A stretch of 64,000 bases of DNA from Synechococcus sp. LTW-R (GTDB lineage Bacteria; Cyanobacteriota; Cyanobacteriia; PCC-6307; Cyanobiaceae), in assembly GCF_014217875.1 (NCBI RefSeq), contig NZ_CP059060.1, positions 2,351,534-2,415,533 on the forward strand, written 5' to 3'. A program made the position numbers and the translations under genes. Of this stretch, positions 62,950 through 64,000 are shown in pieces. Below the pieces are notes generated by a model. It was not told the DNA's origin and ran no database searches. It was given only the letters and a program-made list of their open reading frames with translations. The number at the start of each line of letters is the position of its first letter. Within the stretch, counting starts at the first letter, position 1.

Positions 62950-64000
62950 TCATTGATGCAATAGAAAGTCAGGCAGGCGCGGTCCCCGCACGCGGATGAC
63001 CCCTCCGGCCCCATCTTCAACGGCCTGCAGCGGCAAGGTCGCGCCGCGCAGTTGCCCGCTGGGCTCCTCGGCGGCTTCGTTGGTCTTGGGCCGCAGCACG
63101 TAGGGCTCGCTGAGGGACCAGGTGCGGGCGTACTGCATCAGCAGTGGATCCGCCGGTGCAAACACGTAGGAGGGATGCCTCGGCACGGTTTCGGCGCTGG
63201 CCCGCTCCCCGTTCATACGCACGGCCCGGGTGATGGCCTGCACAAAACGGGTGCGGGTCACCACGGTGGTTAGGTAGGCCACCACCCGCAGCCTGGGGGC
63301 GTCGAACCCCTCGGCGCACATATCGATGCTGACTAGCCAGTCCGAGTCCCCGGCCTTGAAGCGTTCCATGCGCTCAGCGGCCTCGGGATCCTGCGAATGG
63401 ACCAGCTGAACCCGGTCCCCCTCCTCCTCCAGTAGGCCGCAGATCCTGCGGGCGTGGGCGATGTCACGGGCCACCACCAGGCCGCCCGCTTCCGGGTGTT
63501 CCCGTCGCACGGCCTCCAGCCGTTTTCGGGCGTTCAGCAGCAGGCGCAGGGCGATGCTGCTGCTGTCCCCCAGACGGATCGCCCGCCGCAGGTTCCGGGC
63601 CCGCCAGCTCTCCCGTTCTTCCTGGGAGAGGGGTGAGCGTTCGGTGTCGCCGGAGTCCCCCTGGCGGCCGTGGTCCACCCAGCCGTCTTGAAACCGGAAT
63701 TCCAGGGGGCGCACATCCCCGGCCTGGATCAATTCCCGGGGCTCCACGCTGAGGTCAGGGGCGATCTGCTCCACCCACTCCTGGCCGTCGTGGACCTGAA
63801 TCCGCCGGGCCGCGCAGAAGCCCAGGTTGTCGGCGCGAAAGGGGGTCCCGGTGAGCCCTAGGCGCAGCTGGGCGCGTTCGCTGAGGCGGCTGAAGGCGTA
63901 TCCCCAGGCGGTGGCCTCCGGTTCCTCGGGGTCGACCCCGAGGTGGTGCACCTCATCGGCGATGGCCAGCCAGGGACCCCAGCCCCACTCGCGCAGCTGC
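62950..64000 (-). CDS. Superfamily II DEAD/DEAH-type helicase, N-terminus outside window
   Basis: The frame runs off the right edge. Visible: motif II as IADEVHHLG (DEVH), motif III-like GLTGTPFRADNLG, and the RecA-2 domain with GLVVARDIAHARRICGLLEE, DWLVSIDMCAEGFDAPRLRV (motif V) and TRTRFVQAITRAVRMNGERA (motif VI, QAITRAVR). This is the UvrB/type III restriction ResR-like branch of SF2 helicases, in cyanobacteria usually a stand-alone DNA or RNA helicase. Motif I lies beyond the window. The C-terminal about 60 residues are a simple tail. Confidence 0.88.
   Translation of the reverse strand, partial: QLREWGWGPWLAIADEVHHLGVDPEEPEATAWGYAFSRLSERAQLRLGLTGTPFRADNLGFCAARRIQVHDGQEWVEQIAPDLSVEPRELIQAGDVRPLEFRFQDGWVDHGRQGDSGDTERSPLSQEERESWRARNLRRAIRLGDSSSIALRLLLNARKRLEAVRREHPEAGGLVVARDIAHARRICGLLEEEGDRVQLVHSQDPEAAERMERFKAGDSDWLVSIDMCAEGFDAPRLRVVAYLTTVVTRTRFVQAITRAVRMNGERASAETVPRHPSYVFAPADPLLMQYARTWSLSEPYVLRPKTNEAAEEPSGQLRGATLPLQAVEDGAGGVIRVRGPRLPDFLLHQ

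Overview
ORGANISM. The window comes from a marine or brackish picocyanobacterium of the Synechococcus type. The evidence is overlapping psbD-psbC, ycf4, petM, ycf39, an NADPH thioredoxin reductase fused to thioredoxin (NTRC), cyanobacterial rpoZ, DUF1818, DUF2811 and DUF2808 genes, an NblA-like small protein, high-GC compact backbone genes and frequent GTG/TTG starts. No integrase, tRNA, rRNA, IS element or CRISPR array was seen. LAYOUT. (1) 1-5863, GC-rich backbone: a truncated membrane-anchored protein, an Hsp70-family ATPase, a small conserved gene, rpoZ, DUF1818, a 3-hydroxyisobutyrate dehydrogenase-type oxidoreductase, DUF2811, a membrane protein and an EVE-domain protein. (2) About 5864-47250, a visibly AT-richer accessory island devoted to the cell surface. 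It holds a 6319-residue protein with 22 identical 591-bp (197-residue) double Ig-like repeats, RTX-like and PPC-like domains and an intact C-terminal subtilisin domain; two TPR-glycosyltransferases of the heptosyltransferase-like kind; a TPR-GT41 (O-GlcNAc-transferase-like) enzyme; a SAM methyltransferase; two small secreted proteins; a huge YadA-like trimeric-autotransporter-type adhesin; a hexapeptide acyltransferase; and a sulfotransferase-like protein. (3) 47255-64000, GC-rich backbone: psbC/psbD, ycf4, a lipoprotein cyclophilin, ilvH, an alpha/beta hydrolase, a Trm1-like methyltransferase, petM, ycf39, a LysR regulator, a run of very small genes (several under 60 residues), a pseudouridine synthase with an apparent CTG start, infA, NTRC and a truncated SF2 helicase. 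HOW THE ISLAND MAY WORK (inference). Its enzymes (two GT9-like TPR proteins, a GT41-like protein, methyl-, acyl- and sulfo-transferase-like proteins) are interleaved with two giant Ser/Thr/Asn/Ala-rich surface proteins. One GT gene lies directly upstream of the giant protease gene on the same strand; the GT41 and methyltransferase genes lie directly upstream of the adhesin. This looks like a dedicated make-and-decorate module for surface proteins. SEQUENCE QUALITY. The adhesin reading frame is broken at least seven times, each in a short stretch where the otherwise near-perfect 246-bp repeat degrades into indels. It is also interrupted by about 3.1 kb (35105-38222) of nearly pure A+G on the + strand, with no coding sense. 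The junctions continue the repeat almost exactly across the block, so I regard the block and the frame breaks as probable sequencing or gap-filling errors in a hard repeat. A real purine tract cannot be excluded from sequence alone.
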